Below, in pieces: positions 47,730 to 58,650 of a stretch of DNA of 64,000 nt (within the stretch, counting starts at the first letter, position 1; the number at the start of each line of letters is the position of its first letter). Location: NCBI GenBank assembly GCA_016748015.1, contig JAAOMT010000602.1:995922-1059921 (forward strand), written 5' to 3'. The notes below the pieces were generated by a model. It did no database searches, was not told the DNA's origin, and was given only the letters and a program-made list of their open reading frames with translations. This stretch comes from Geosiphon pyriformis. Taxonomy: Eukaryota; Glomeromycota; Glomeromycetes; Archaeosporales; Geosiphonaceae. Position numbers and translations under genes: made by a program.

Positions 47730-48649
47730 TGTTACAGGTGATTATTTGGGGTCTCAAAGCAAATAACAAACCCATAACTTGATGCTCAATTGATTAATGA
47801 TATTAATTCTGAAGGTGGTTATGAATCTGAAGGTTTTGGTTGAGTTTTTTGTATAATAAACAGAGATTCAATAATGGTTTTCAGTAGTCTCCTGAAATTG
47901 CAATTCTGTCAATTTTTTTTTTGGCTTGGTGGCTGGCAATTCTTTAGTAAGTAATCCATAATTCTTTTATGTACTATACTCACTCACAGAAGTCTTTTAC
48001 CAGACAATCTTTGATGTCAATAATTCAGTGCTTAATCTTTAATCAATTTTAGTAAACAACAAAAAAAATAAAAAATAAAATAAAAGAAACAAAAAAAATC
48101 AAAAAATAAGTCAAGGTAATTTAGCAAGTTAGTATCTCATTAATAGTTGTGATCAAGAACTATTGTTTTAGTGTGATTAAGTATAACTTACTATCAACAT
48201 GAAGTGTTGATAGTGAAAAATGAATTGAGATAGTAAATAATTATTTATTAATATTTGTGATGTAAAAGGTTGCTTAGATCAAATCTAAACTGAAAAGTCT
48301 CTAACTAAAGAATTCTAATAATTATGACTTGTGAATCTAATTGACTCTAAGAGTCCTACTGACTCTGGAAGTTTTTCTGACTAATTTTTTAGCTTCTAAT
48401 ACTACTGCTATATATATATAAATTTTATTGTACAAGATTCCTTGAATTTCTCAATTCTCTAACCAGAAATCCTGAAATTTCTGAAATCCTGCAATTTTTT
48501 TGAGAGGAATTCTGGAATTCTGGAATTCTGCAATTCCTGAAATTCTGCAATTTCTCTAAAAGAAATTCTGAAATTCCACTTTTTATTATGTTTATTCTGA
48601 TTTGCTAATTTATGTACTAATATTTAATTCCTATATTCTATGAGTAACA
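47730..48649 (-). repeat. 3' LTR of element B2
   Basis: Runs from TGTTACAGGTG to TATGAGTAACA, 920 bp. The inner side, read on the minus strand, has the polypurine tract AAAGGAGGGAATAA (48650-48663). Left flank ATGG. Confidence 0.9.
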
Positions 48650-49565
48650 TTATTCCCTCCTTTAATATTGAGCTCTTGCAAAATCTTCTAAATCTCTCTT
48701 TTGTATCAATGTTGTTGTGGTAATTTCTATTGCTATTTGTAAATCTAATTTTATATGTGACTGGGGTTTTTAACTGTAGTAGTTTTTTCAAAATATTCAT
48801 ATTCAAATCTTGCATCTGTATTATGTGCATGTTCAGACATAATGCCCTTATTATTATTACTAAATTTAGTTAATTCCTGCTCCATTGTAAGATCTAAAAG
48901 TGTGATATATTGTTTGGTATTTAAAGTGAAGTTTGAATTGTTGTTGGAGTTTAAATTGTTGTTGTTATTAGCAGAGTTTGAATTGTTGTCATTATTAGTG
49001 AAGTTTGAATCAGGATTAAGTTCTAATTCCAATTTTAATGTACAGCTGCTGATTGGTTTTTTTTTTTCTGAGATCATGTAGATTGTGCATAGTGGTGGAT
49101 TGTAAATGAAGTCACATTCATTACAATATTGGAAGTCATAGGGAATTAAACAATATTGACATAATCGAGTATTCAACTGTTTTAAGTATTGCTTCTGTTC
49201 TTCTCTAGTGAGTGCTAAGTTTTGATAATGTTTATGGAATTTTTCTAGACCTGTTTCAATATCCAAAAATGTTTCTGGATTGGGGATCAAAACAATGTTG
49301 ACTGGTTCTGATGAGTTGTTCTTGATCTCTAAGATTTTGCTAAGTGTGGCTCCTTCAACTTTGGTATTGGTCATATGTCAGATCTTATCTTCATCATGTG
49401 AATACCTATTCAAACAATTGATTGCTTGGTGTCAGGCTGCAGTAATAGGCATTCCATGACTCATCCAGTCACTAATGAGGATTATGTATTGGCATAAAGC
49501 ATCACATGTTCCTTCTTACCCAGGAATGTCATTCCACATTCCTTCATTGAGCAACTGTTTGCCAC
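48650..49565 (-). pseudogene. Element B2 fragment: Cys-rich domain, linker and truncated dUTPase, with internal deletion
   Basis: An open minus-strand frame of 207 codons (48751-49374) gives ETFLDIETGLEKFHKHYQNL, then the zinc-like CQYCLIPYDFQYCNECDFIY, an Asn/Ser linker, and dUTPase motif I (HNTDARFEYEYF, damaged). Upstream (49375-49565) it matches the W.DI and RRAVQRLDS regions of B1. After about 35 residues past motif I the sequence joins the 3' end of the element at the same place as the 12875-17689 copy. RT, RNase H and integrase are missing. It is cut at 49565 by the LTR of element A. Confidence 0.8.
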
Positions 49566-50548
49566 TGTTACCGGAGGTTTTTGGTTTTTTTTCTTGAATG
49601 TTGTTAATGTCTGTTTGTTGTGAATTCACGTTTCCAGAAAGTAGTTGAATCTCCAGTAACTGAATTTATCTTCAAATTATCTCCTATAATTTGAACTTGC
49701 TAGGCTTATGAGTGGAATGGCCAATTCCGTGCCAGTTGCTTTATGTAGTTACATTGTAGTAAATGTCAACTCTTTCCCAGGAATTGCTCATCTGGAAGCT
49801 CACTAAAAATGTGTAGTTACTTTGCTGTGAAAGTCAACTCTTCTACAGAAATCTTGTCTGTAGGCTACCCTAATGATTGTAATAAGAAAAAAAAATAAAT
49901 AAATAAAAGAAATGTAAAAAAAATAAGATTTTATCAAGAGAAACGTTTTTCTATCCAGGTCTAGAATCACTAACAGTTTACTAAAATTGGTAGCTAATCA
50001 ATTTTAAAATGTTAGTTGGGTTTTGGGGATTTTCCAAGTGCAATAATTAAAGAATTTGGTTTTTCGAATTATTTGATATTTATTTCTTTTTGTGTGTATA
50101 AGAATAGTTCTAAGTGATAAATCTAAAGTAAGATACATTTTCTCGAAAAGAAATGCTCTTCTTTTATACAACTTGTCATAACACTATTCTATGAACTTGA
50201 ACTTTGCTATTTTCTACAATTTCACTGAACTAAAGATATATTTCAGCAAACTACAAGTTATTTCTGCGAACTATTAGATATTTTGGTGAACTATCAATTA
50301 TTTCAGCAAATTTCTACAAATTTCGGCAAACTTTTGAATGTTACATAGTTCAGGGTATTGCATGATTGATTATTGCAATTAGGTTACATTTGTGTTGTGT
50401 ACAAATTGGATTATTAATTTAAATAATAATTTCAGACATTTTGCTAATGTAATAAGTAATAATTTGAAATGATAATATATGCTAATTAATAATAGGATTT
50501 ATAAGATAATTTTATGCTAAATAATATCTCTAATTTCGTTTGGTAACA
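49566..50548 (-). repeat. 3' LTR of element A
   Basis: 983 bp, TGTTACCGGAGGTTTTTGG to CGTTTGGTAACA; 7-bp inverted ends TGTTACC/GGTAACA. Copies or pieces occur at 10918, 14449, 33408, 34840 and 42182. The TATA box (TATAAAAG on the minus strand) is at 50161-50168. Confidence 0.9.
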
Positions 50549-50563
50549 TAACCTCCTCCTCAA
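50549..50563 (-). promoter_or_regulatory. Polypurine tract of element A
   Basis: On the minus strand CTTGAGGAGGAGGTTA ends directly at the LTR start TGTTACC. It would resist RNase H and prime plus-strand synthesis. It identifies the adjacent LTR as the 3' one. Confidence 0.75.
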
Positions 50564-50696
50564 GACTGAGCTCTGTTGAAGTCCAAGTACTGTCTGTAAT
50601 TTCCAAATAGTAATCCAAAATTATTGAAGAAATTTGGTCTGAAAATTGTTGAAATTTCAGTTCTGTGAGCTTTTTAATGTATTGAATCTTCAAAGA

Positions 50697-51236
50697 TCAT
50701 AAAATTGGGTTTTGTAAGATATTTTCACAGATGTGGAATAGGTCATAGAGTCTAAGAGCAGCTCTAAGCTTATAGCAACTGTTTCTTGGTCCAGCTGTTG
50801 TTTTGAATTTGTTGTGGAGTTGTTTCTGAATAGCTTCTTTTGTGAAGTTTGCTGTTGTAAATTCCAGTTTCTGTTCATAGAGTGTTTTTCCAATGTGGAA
50901 ATATTTATAGATTGGAGGATATTTAGTGTTTTCCTTATTAAGACACAGTTGAAGTCTTTGTTGAATTGTAGCATTTGGTGGAATACTAATTGGAGTGAGC
51001 ATTAGGTTTTTTCTTAAAACAAGCTTTAAAAGTTCTGGCAGGTGAATTCCAGAATAACTTCTTGTGTTCTTCTTATATGGGTGATATTTTCATGAATTTG
51101 GGGCTAAATTTGTAACTACTTCTGTTTGGGTATAATTAATGTGGTTTCCAGTAACAGTAATGAATAATTCGGGTATTGTTTTTAAAACTAACATTAGTTT
51201 TTGGGATATTTGTTGAATGTTTTGAGGAATAGTCAT
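50697..51236 (-). pseudogene. Extra ORF downstream of integrase in family A (unknown function)
   Basis: ATG at 51234-51236, 179 codons with a single internal TGA (51090-51092, probably a former Trp: NSWKYHPYKK). It begins MTIPQNIQQISQKLMLVLKT, then FITVTGNHINYTQTEVVTNL, and ends RLYDLFHICENILQNPIL. It is mostly helical-looking, with no transmembrane segment, Cys motif or known domain recognised. It lies between integrase and the polypurine tract, where Ty3/gypsy elements sometimes have env-like or accessory genes. B1 (63591 onward) has a similarly placed frame with a loosely similar start. I cannot assign a function. Confidence 0.55.
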
Positions 51237-51479
51237 TATAAGAGATTTGAAATAAAAGAAAATTATTTTTGGTGTATGAGTTTTTATGTTATTTTTTTTT
51301 TTCTTTGTTTTGTTTTTGGTAAGATTGTTTTTAAATTATAAGAGAATAACTAGTAAAATTAAATTAAGTGTTCAGGTTAAAAGGTTGTTCAATAACAACT
51401 ATTGGTTCTAAGTTTTAGGGAATATCTTCAGAATTGACTAAAGAGGAATGTGTACCAATTTGTGGAATTAATGGTTCAG

Positions 51480-52830
51480 GATTGTTTCTGGAATGATAGT
51501 GTTTCAAACGATCTCCATGTGCAACTTTTGCTAAGATTTTGTCATCAAGTTTTAGCTTGTATGATCCGTTGCCTAGGACTTCATGGATAAAGAATGGTCC
51601 ATCTCATTTATTTTCAAATTTTTCACTCCATTGTTTTTCAGCTTTAGTTCTGTGTAAGAAAACTTTGTTTCCAATTTTAAATTCATTGATGACTGAAGAC
51701 AATTTGTTATTATGCTGTTCTTTTTGTCGAGCTTGGAAATGTTCAATATGGGTGGCTGTTATTTGTTGTTTTCCTTCCAATGTGCTAAGCAGAGTGTAGG
51801 CTTTTCACTGAAGCGTTTCTTAGAAATTGTTTTCATCGATTGGTTGTGCTGAATATGTTTCCACTGTGAAACTAATTGGTAATGTTGCTGTTCTTTTGTA
51901 AGTTAAATCAAATGGTGTGTGTTTTGTGGTATCTTGTTTTAGTGTTCTGTATGCTAGCAACACTAATGGAATAAAGATATCCCACTCTTGCTCAAAATCG
52001 GTTGAGACTTTGGCTAATGATTCATACAATATTCTGTTAAAATGTTCCACAAATCTGTTTGTTTGTGGATGATAGGGCGAAGACAGAGGTCTTTTGACAT
52101 TGAATTGTTTACAAATTTCTTATATTAAGTTGTTTATAAAGTGTGTTCTCTGATCAAATAAAAGTTCAATTAGACATCCGTGTCTACAAATGATGTCTTT
52201 ATAGATGAAATTTGCTACTGATTTCGTATTTGCTTGTTGAATAGCTCTGACTTTGGGCCATTTAGTAAGATAGTCTACAGCTACTGCAATATAACAGTTT
52301 CCTTAAGTGGTGATAGATAGTGGTCCGACTAAATCAATATCAACTCAGTCAAAGGGTTGTCCAACTTTGATTGGATTTAATGGTTCAGTAGGGCGTGTTC
52401 CTTTTCTTCTTTAACAATTATCACAAGATTTGACATATTCGTGAATGTCTTTTCTTATTTGAGGCCAAAAGTAGTATTCTAGTGTTCTTTGGGTGGTGTT
52501 ATCTTTTCCAAAGTGTGCTGATAAAGGATCTGAGTGCATGTTGTATAATATAGTCTCTTTTTTCTGTTCTTGTATTAATCTGAGTGGTTTGTTTGGGTTT
52601 TTGAAATTTCAATAATAAATAATGTTGTTGTGTAGAAAATATTGTTTGGCTTGCTGTTGTAGTCGATGTTTTTCATCTGGAGACCAATCTGTTGGGATTG
52701 TTAATGTTTCCAAATATTGTAGTTTTCTGAATTCATTGTTTGTTGGCTCTTTTGGTTGGTTAAGTTGAGTGTTGGTTTTTGTGTTTTCTAATCTTGTCTC
52801 ATTCTGGAGAGACAATCAATATTGGTGTGG
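51480..52830 (-). pseudogene. Integrase of element A
   Basis: H2C2 zinc domain near 52400-52540 (HSDPLSAHF ... CDNC). The catalytic core is at about 52020-52350: VDIDLVGPLSITT (first Asp), LLFDQRTHF (second Asp), HPQTNRFVEHFNR (Glu), then WDIFIPLVLLAYRTLKQDTT. The C-terminal domain (about 51530-51720) has FKIGNKVFLHRTKAEKQWSE and AHGDRLKHYHS. The D,D,E residues are present, but there are stops (e.g. C-stop-RRKGT, PFD-stop-VDID). It would insert the element cDNA. Confidence 0.8.
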
Positions 52831-53330
52831 AGTTTTCCTGATTTGTGATGTACTATGTATTGATAGTTTGCTAGAAATCCTGTCCATCAGGTTTGTTTTG
52901 CATTTAGCTGAGTATTTTTGTTCTGAAGCTATTTGAGTTCAATATTATCAGTGATAATATCGAATTCTTTAGGCCTGAGATAAAGGTTGAAGTGGTGTAG
53001 GGCCCAAATTATGGCTGCTGTTTCTAGTTCTGTGGCAGGGTAGTTTTTCTCAGCTGGTTTTAATGTTCTGCTAACATAAGTAATTACTCGCTCATTTCCA
53101 TTGTCATCTAGTTGTGATAAGATGGCACCAAAGGCAGTATACGAAGCATCTGTAGCTAGTTGAAATCATTTGCTGAAATCCAGGTAGGCGAGGATTGGAG
53201 CTGTTGTCAGTTTTTTCTTGAGAATTCCAAAAGCTTTTTGGTGTTTGGTAGTCCATTTGTATTCAACGTTTTTGGTGGTAAGCTGGTTGAGGGGTTTTGC
53301 AATTTCCAAGAATTCTTTGATTAACTTCCG
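52831..53330 (-). pseudogene. RNase H of element A
   Basis: The minus strand reads FQLATDASYTAFGAILSQLD (first Asp kept), YVSRTLKPAEKNYPATELET (Glu kept), ALHHFNLYLRPKEFDIITDN (Asp kept), then HHKSGKLHTNIDCLSRM. Normal Ty3-type length and order. It sits directly after RT in pol. Some stops. Confidence 0.78.
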
Positions 53331-54000
53331 ATAGTAGAATGCTAATCCTATGAATTCTCTTAGTTTTGTAGTGTTTCGAGGAGTTTTGAAGTTTTTGACA
53401 ATGCTGATTTTTCCAGGATCCAGTTTGATTCTATCTTTACTAACAATATGACCAAAAAAGGCCAGGCTTGTTTTTCCAAAGTAGTATTTTTCAATGTTGA
53501 GTTTTAGTCCTGCTTTTCATAATTGTTGAAAAACTTCTCGCAGGTGTTTTAAGTGTAATTCAAATGATGGAGAATAACCATCAGTATCATTAAGATAAAC
53601 GACTACTGACTTCCAAAGGAGTCCTTGGTACACAACATCCATTAATCTCTGAAACATTGCTGGTGTATTGCATAATCCGAAAGGCATTATATTGAACTCG
53701 TAATTTCTACCTTGGGTGGTGAATGCTGTTTTGGAGTGATCTTTAGAATTCATAGCAACTTGCCAGTAACCGTTTTCTAAATCTAGTGTTGAAAAATATT
53801 TGGATTTTTCAAGAGCATCTAACATGTCATCAATCTGGGGAAGGGAGTAGGCATCTCTAATTGTAACATTGTTGAGTTGTCAATAGTTAACACAAAATCG
53901 GATCTTTCCATTTTTTTTTTTTAACTAGTACTACAGGTAAAGCCCAAGGACTTATGGAGAGTTGGATGAGCCCATTGTTAAGCATTTGTTGTATTTCTTC
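53331..54000 (-). pseudogene. Reverse transcriptase of element A
   Basis: Contains PVVLVKKKNGKIRFCVNY, LDALEKSKYFSTLDLENGYW, KTAFTTQGRNYEFNIMPFGL, then the catalytic box VVVYLNDTDGYS (53586-53597), i.e. YLND instead of YLDD. It then has GLKLNIEKYYFGKTSLAFFG and continues into RNase H. A frameshift lies at the poly-T tract near 53920. The loss of one catalytic Asp by a G-to-A change would abolish polymerase activity. Confidence 0.82.
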
Positions 54001-55037
54001 TCAGCTGAATTGGTGGCTTTCTGGAGCAACTTGATATGCTTGTTGTCTTCTTGGTTTGGCATCTTCTGTATAAATTTGGTGTTGGACCAAATTGGTTCTT
54101 CCTAAGTCATTGTTGTTTTCAGTAAAGATATCGGCAAATTCTGCAATTAGCTCTTTGAGCTGAGTTTGTTGTTGTGGTTCAAGTTGTTTCATGTTGATTC
54201 GAGATAGTTTTTCCATGACAACATGGTAGTTTTCGGAGCTGGAGTTTGGGTTGATTTTTGGTAGTGAATGTCCAATAATTTCAGAAAAATCGGAAACTGT
54301 TTGGAGTAATTCTTGTTGAAATATATTACTGTGAATAACTCCAATTTCTAAATTATTTAATAAAATTATGGGGTAATTATTGGAGTTGTAAAAAGTAACT
54401 TGGACTTTTTTTGTTCCTTCTGGAATATAAATGTTTGAGATTAAAATATTATGTTCCAAGCAGACTTGTTCATTGGACTCAAAAATTTGTTGTGTGATTG
54501 TTGGCTTTGGACAGGTGTAGATTTCCGGATGTTCTCCAAAGGGTGAGATGGTAATTGGTTGTGGAAGTCTGAGAATCTGGTGGGATTCATTCTGTGTATT
54601 AAGAGCTATATTAACTGGAACTGTGAATTGTCCAGTTGAACCAAAACCTTGGGTTCTTCTATTGCTTTTTCCTAATTGTTCTCTTTGATTGACTAGTTGC
54701 AAACCCGAAATGTTGATTAAGGGTAGGTAAATAGCTTGGGCAATTTTTTCAGCATGTTCGATCTTGAATGGTTTGTCAGTTTCATTTTGAAGCATTACTG
54801 TAATGTCTCCAGTATATTCAGCATCGATTATTCCTCTTCTGACATTGATTTCTTTGCTTGCCAGAGAGAACTGAGAGGTGATTTGAACCATTGCTCCTGG
54901 TGTGATTTTGAGTGCAATTTTGAGGTTGATTTTTGTAAGAGATTTGGGTTTGAGAACAAAAGTATTCTTGCCTGGATATCTTAAGTCATATCCAGCATCA
55001 ATTTCATGTGCTTTTTCGGATTTTATTCCTTGTCCAT
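54001..55037 (-). CDS. dUTPase domain plus pol linker of element A (open frame, 5'-truncated)
   Basis: A dUTPase hydrolyses dUTP to dUMP and keeps uracil out of newly made DNA. Motifs in order: I EIDAGYDLRYPG; II region TSQFSLASKEINV (the usual Arg of RSSLA is Gln); III RRGIIDAEYTGDI with Asp and the stacking Tyr; IV EKIAQAIYLPL; V TQGFGSTGQ. Then comes a beta-rich linker (VPVNIALNT ... VTFYNSNNYPIILLNNLEIG), followed by the RT N-terminus (FADIFTENNNDLGRTNLVQH ... YQVAPESHQFS). The frame is open over 345 codons, but the Met at 55047 and the next codons lie in the LTR of B1; element A sequence starts at NGQGIK. Confidence 0.85.
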
Positions 55038-55192
55038 TGTTACTCATAGAAATATAAGAAATATATTAGCATAATTATTAGCCAATCAGAAGTAAGTGTA
55101 GTAAATGTGGAATTCCAGAATTCTTATCAGGAATTGCAGAATTCCAGGAATTTCAAGATTTCCAATAAGAAATTGCAGGATTCCTAATTATG

Positions 55193-55200
55193 TATATATA
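55193..55200 (+). promoter_or_regulatory. TATA box of family B LTR
   Basis: TATATATA directly after the AATTCC-type repeat block; equivalent TATATATATA runs occur in the other family B LTRs. Likely core promoter of the element. Confidence 0.5.
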
Positions 55201-55714
55201 GCAGTAGTGGTAGAAACAGAAAAGACAGAATTAATACCACAGAATCCTTAGCCTAAAAATGCAATCATCAAATAAATAATTATTTTATATCTCCATCCAC
55301 TTCTCTCACTATCAACCCTTCATGTTGATAGTAATTGATACTTGACCATGCTGGAACAATAGCTCTTGATCATGGCTATTGATGGAATACTAATCTGCAA
55401 ATTGCCTTGGCTTATTTCTTTGCTTTCTTTATTTCCTTTTATTTCTTTTTTTCTTTATTTTATTTTGATTTGTTGTTATATACTAATTGATAAACAATTA
55501 AGCGCTAAGTTATTGACATTAAGGATAGCCTGGTAAAAGACCCAGAAATACAGGTAGGATTTTTATATATTATTGGATAGCTTACCAGAAAGGCACGACT
55601 GCCAGACTAAATCCAGCCACCACACTGAGAAAAAAATTGGGAAAACTCTTGGAAAATATCTCTACTATCGACACTATTGAATCTCTGTCTATTATACAAA
55701 AGACTTAATCAAAA

Positions 55715-55785
55715 CTTTCAGATCAACCAAAACCTTCAGATCAACCAAAACCTTCAGATCCATCAAAACCTTCAGATACAGCATC
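55715..55785 (+). repeat. 18-bp tandem repeat in LTR B1, four units
   Basis: Units of CAACCAAAACCTTCAGAT (the first and last are variants). Other family B LTRs have one or two units at this place, so copy number varies between insertions. Confidence 0.75.
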
Positions 55786-55875
55786 TTCAGAATAGCCTCA
55801 ATGGAAATAGCTTTTGAGCACCAAGTTATGGGTTTGTTATTTAATTCAACAGCAAAAATAATCACCTGTAACATT

Positions 55876-55893
55876 TGGTGCTCCCTGTGAGAT
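55876..55893 (+). promoter_or_regulatory. Primer binding site of element B1
   Basis: TGGTGCTCCCTGTGAGAT, two bases after the LTR end, starting with TGG as required to pair with a tRNA CCA end. The matching tRNA would end AGGGAGCACCA; I cannot name it. The family A site at 34821-34837 (reverse) also starts TGGTGCT. Confidence 0.75.
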
Positions 55894-55902
55894 ATAATCC
55901 TA

Positions 55903-57560
55903 CAGAAAACCAGCACCAACAACACCAAACCAAAAGTAGCAGAATCAGAAAACATAGGAGCAAACCATTTAGGATTTGCAAAATCCTTATTTCAACACTA
56001 TTGTCAATACTTGGGATTAAACCACAATCATATATCTGCCAAATCAGCCTTCAATTTCTACATCAATGAAAAGATTTTCTCTTTATTAGAAACACCAGTG
56101 AATACTGAATCAACAAGAGAAACTTTCTATAAAAAATTAATTCAAAACACCAACCTACCAACAAATCATAATTTTGCATCCATCATCACTGAGATCAACA
56201 AAAAAATTGAACACCACACTCAACAAAAATATCCAATTACATATACTAGTAAAGACAAGGGAAAATTACAAACACCAGCAGTAATACCCAGAAAATTACA
56301 GCCACCTGCTTGGAAGAAAAACAGAGTTGAATCCCCAAGCAATCCATCTTACTACTATACACCTGGAAGCACGATCAACATATCATTAACCAACGCATTC
56401 TCATCAACTGCGACATCAGCATTTGGACAATTCCCATTCCAAAGTAGACAAAAGAAAACAGAATTGTTAGGACCATATGATGAATACTTTAAGGAATTTA
56501 ATTCACAATCATCAACCCTATCAGGACTTTGATCACCACTGTCTCCACCAGATTTTGGAATCTCTGATCCATGGGAAGCAGTGGAATCAGAAAAGGAAGA
56601 AGAAGAATCAGAGAATCAAGAATTCACTTACCAGCACCCAATCACTGAAAACCCGGAAGTTGAAACCCTAAACCTTCAAACTCAGCAACAGTTAGAAAAT
56701 CCAGAAATCAAAACTCCGAATATTCGAATGCCGCCAAATCCAAGAAATCAAAACCCCGAATTAATTAATCAGCAAAACTTATCTCCAGTAATCATTATCG
56801 ATCAACTGCCGATTAATTCCATAGCTGAACCCATACAGCAGCCACTTTAACTACCACCCCAACAACTACTTCAACAGCCACCACAACCACTTAACTTAGA
56901 CCCAATGGCCTATGCACCCATCACAAAACTCGACAACTTTACTGGCAAAGAGAATGATGCTCAAATATGGCTGAATGATATAGAAAAGGCCATTGCAGCC
57001 AACGGATGGAATGATGCTTAAGCAATGCAAGCCATTCCCTACTTTCTCAAGGATACTGCCAATTTATGGTATCAGAGTTTGGTTAATAAACCACAAGATT
57101 TCAATGCCTTCAAAGCAGAATTCCTAAGATATTTCAGCAACAACAATAGCATTAATCACCTAGTTAATACATTTACCACCATAAAACAAGGAGAAACTGA
57201 AACAGTTACCACTTACTTGGGATGCTTCCATTGAAACTTGCACCAAATTCAAGCAATTGATGATGACTATTTCACAGCACCACAGATACTCAACCAGTTT
57301 ATCCGTGGTCTATGCAGCAGTATCTTGCAACATGTACGTCCATTGCATCCTGGCATGCTTCAAGACGCAGTTACATGCACCAGAAATTTTGAATTTGCTA
57401 AGTCAGAAGCTAACCATGCCCAAGCTGTTAATCTAGTAATGAACGGATCATCTAAATTGGATTCCAAATTGGAGAAGTTCAGTGAATCAATTAATAAAAG
57501 ATTGGAAGGATACTTAGCTGACAATCACGCCATTTATCAGCCTCCACAATGATGCAATAA
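55903..57560 (+). pseudogene. gag of element B1
   Basis: Frame 1, no clear ATG (the open stretch before GANHLGFAKSLFQHY has none, so the start codon may be mutated). The N-terminal part (to about 56530) is followed by a Pro/Gln/Asn-rich region with ENPEIKTPNIR (the source of the 87-bp repeats) and SPVIIIDQLPIN. A capsid-like domain follows (about 56900-57500): ITKLDNFTGKENDAQIWLND, FLKDTANLWYQSL, FKAEFLRYFSNNNS and QILNQFIRGL. This matches the retrotransposon gag pattern. In-frame stops lie at 56530, 56848, 57019, 57232 and 57550. It would form the virus-like particle. Confidence 0.8.
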
Positions 57561-58140
57561 TCAAGGACATCCTAATTGTGGCCAAAATCAACCACATCTA
57601 TCTTCATCAACTGATCAATAGTGGCAACAGGAAATGTGTATCTGCCACTATTGTGGTAACTAAGAACATATCCAAATTGACTGTCGCCAGCATTTAAATA
57701 ACCAATAATTGGGAAATCAATATCGAAACCCTGATTACCAGTTTCAAACTCCGAATTATTATCCAAATCAAAGTCAAGACCAATATCGGAATAATTACCT
57801 GCCAATAATGCAGCAATCAATTTATTAACTGCCAGTATATCAACCTCTGATTTATCAGCTGCAGTCACAAGTAATATATCAACCGCAGCCACAAATCATC
57901 TATCAACTCCAACCAATTTAAACACCACCTCAGAATCTAGCTCAAATGACATCAGGCAACCTTTAATCCAGAGTTACTCAAAACTGGAGATCGGCAATAG
58001 TTGTTCACCAACCAATTCTCCGTTTGCTAGACCCACCATCAAGATCACACACCCGGAATTTGGATACCAATCACATCCAAAACCCAAATTCCCAACATTA
58101 TTTAAGTCTCCTGGTTATTCCAGAAAATGCCACATCCAAC
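57561..58140 (+). pseudogene. Nucleocapsid-like zinc knuckle and Gln/Tyr-rich linker (B1)
   Basis: Same frame as gag. The zinc knuckle CHYCGN(stop)EHIQIDC is at 57643-57684, CX2CX4HX4C with a TAA inside. A Gln/Tyr/Pro-rich linker follows (YQFQTPNYYPN ..., QPLIYQLQSQVIYQPQPQ). It probably binds RNA during packaging. Several CAA/CAG-to-stop changes. Confidence 0.75.
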
Positions 58141-58650
58141 AACACAGAATCCAATCAGCACGTACCTACCAACACAATTCTACTGGCAACCATTTCTAGC
58201 AACAAATTCTTAGCAGCCATTTTTCCTTTCGAACTCGAAAAAAACACACCAATACTGTTATTCAGTGGAGCCACCCTCAAAGAGAAACCCATAACAGCAA
58301 TATACATGGATGCCAGAGTTAATGGTCACTCCATCAAACTCATCCTAGATAGTAGATCAGCTGGCAGCATAATCACATGACAATTCATGGATCAATTAGG
58401 TCGCCAAGTTGATTAAGCTGCCAGCACCAGAATCATCACAGCCGATGGAGTGACCAAAACTCTAATCGGTGAAATCGACGAGTTTCCTTTTGAAGTCAAT
58501 GGTATTGTGACTCCCATTAAAGTTCTAGTAATGGAAACCACTCAATACCAAGCTTTCGTTGGTAATGACTGGCTATCTAAAGTCAATGCAATGTTAGACT
58601 AGAACACCCAGAAACTCCAGCTAATGTATTAGGGCCAACACATACATGTC
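58141..58650 (+). pseudogene. Aspartic protease of element B1
   Basis: IYMDARVNGHSIKLILDSRSAGSIIT at about 58300-58377 holds the active site; DSRSA replaces the expected DSGSA (G to R, at 58348-58362). Downstream are GEIDEFPFEVNGIVTPIKV and the conserved AFVGNDWLSKVNAML (about 58553-58597). It would cleave the polyprotein. Stops at 58378 (TGA), 58414 (TAA) and 58600 (TAG). Confidence 0.78.

Larger units (their letters stand above)
49566..55037 (-). mobile_element. Ty3/gypsy element A (family A), 3' two-thirds
   Basis: Minus-strand element: 3' LTR (49566-50548), polypurine tract, downstream ORF, integrase, RNase H, RT, linker, dUTPase. It is interrupted at 55037 by element B1, so gag, protease and the 5' LTR must lie beyond the window. 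It is inserted in element B2. Better preserved than B2 and B3; dUTPase to RT start is a single open frame. Confidence 0.85.
55038..55873 (+). repeat. 5' LTR of element B1
   Basis: 836 bp, TGTTACTCATAG to CACCTGTAACA; inverted ends TGTTAC/GTAACA. It contains the AATTCC/GGAATT repeat block (55112-55185), TATATATA (55193-55200), and four units of an 18-bp repeat near 55715-55785. It is the shortest family B LTR seen, mainly because it has fewer repeat units. Confidence 0.9.

Noticed and set aside
54990-55047. Met at 55047 as the true start of a free-standing dUTPase gene
   Set aside because: That codon is in the LTR of the inserted B1 element; the dUTPase frame is cut, and upstream element A sequence should lie beyond B1.
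55692-55955. Small ORF of 87 codons (minus) in the LTR, and the similar frame at 16607-16825
   Set aside because: They lie within family B LTR repeats, overlap the primer site and are not kept between copies.
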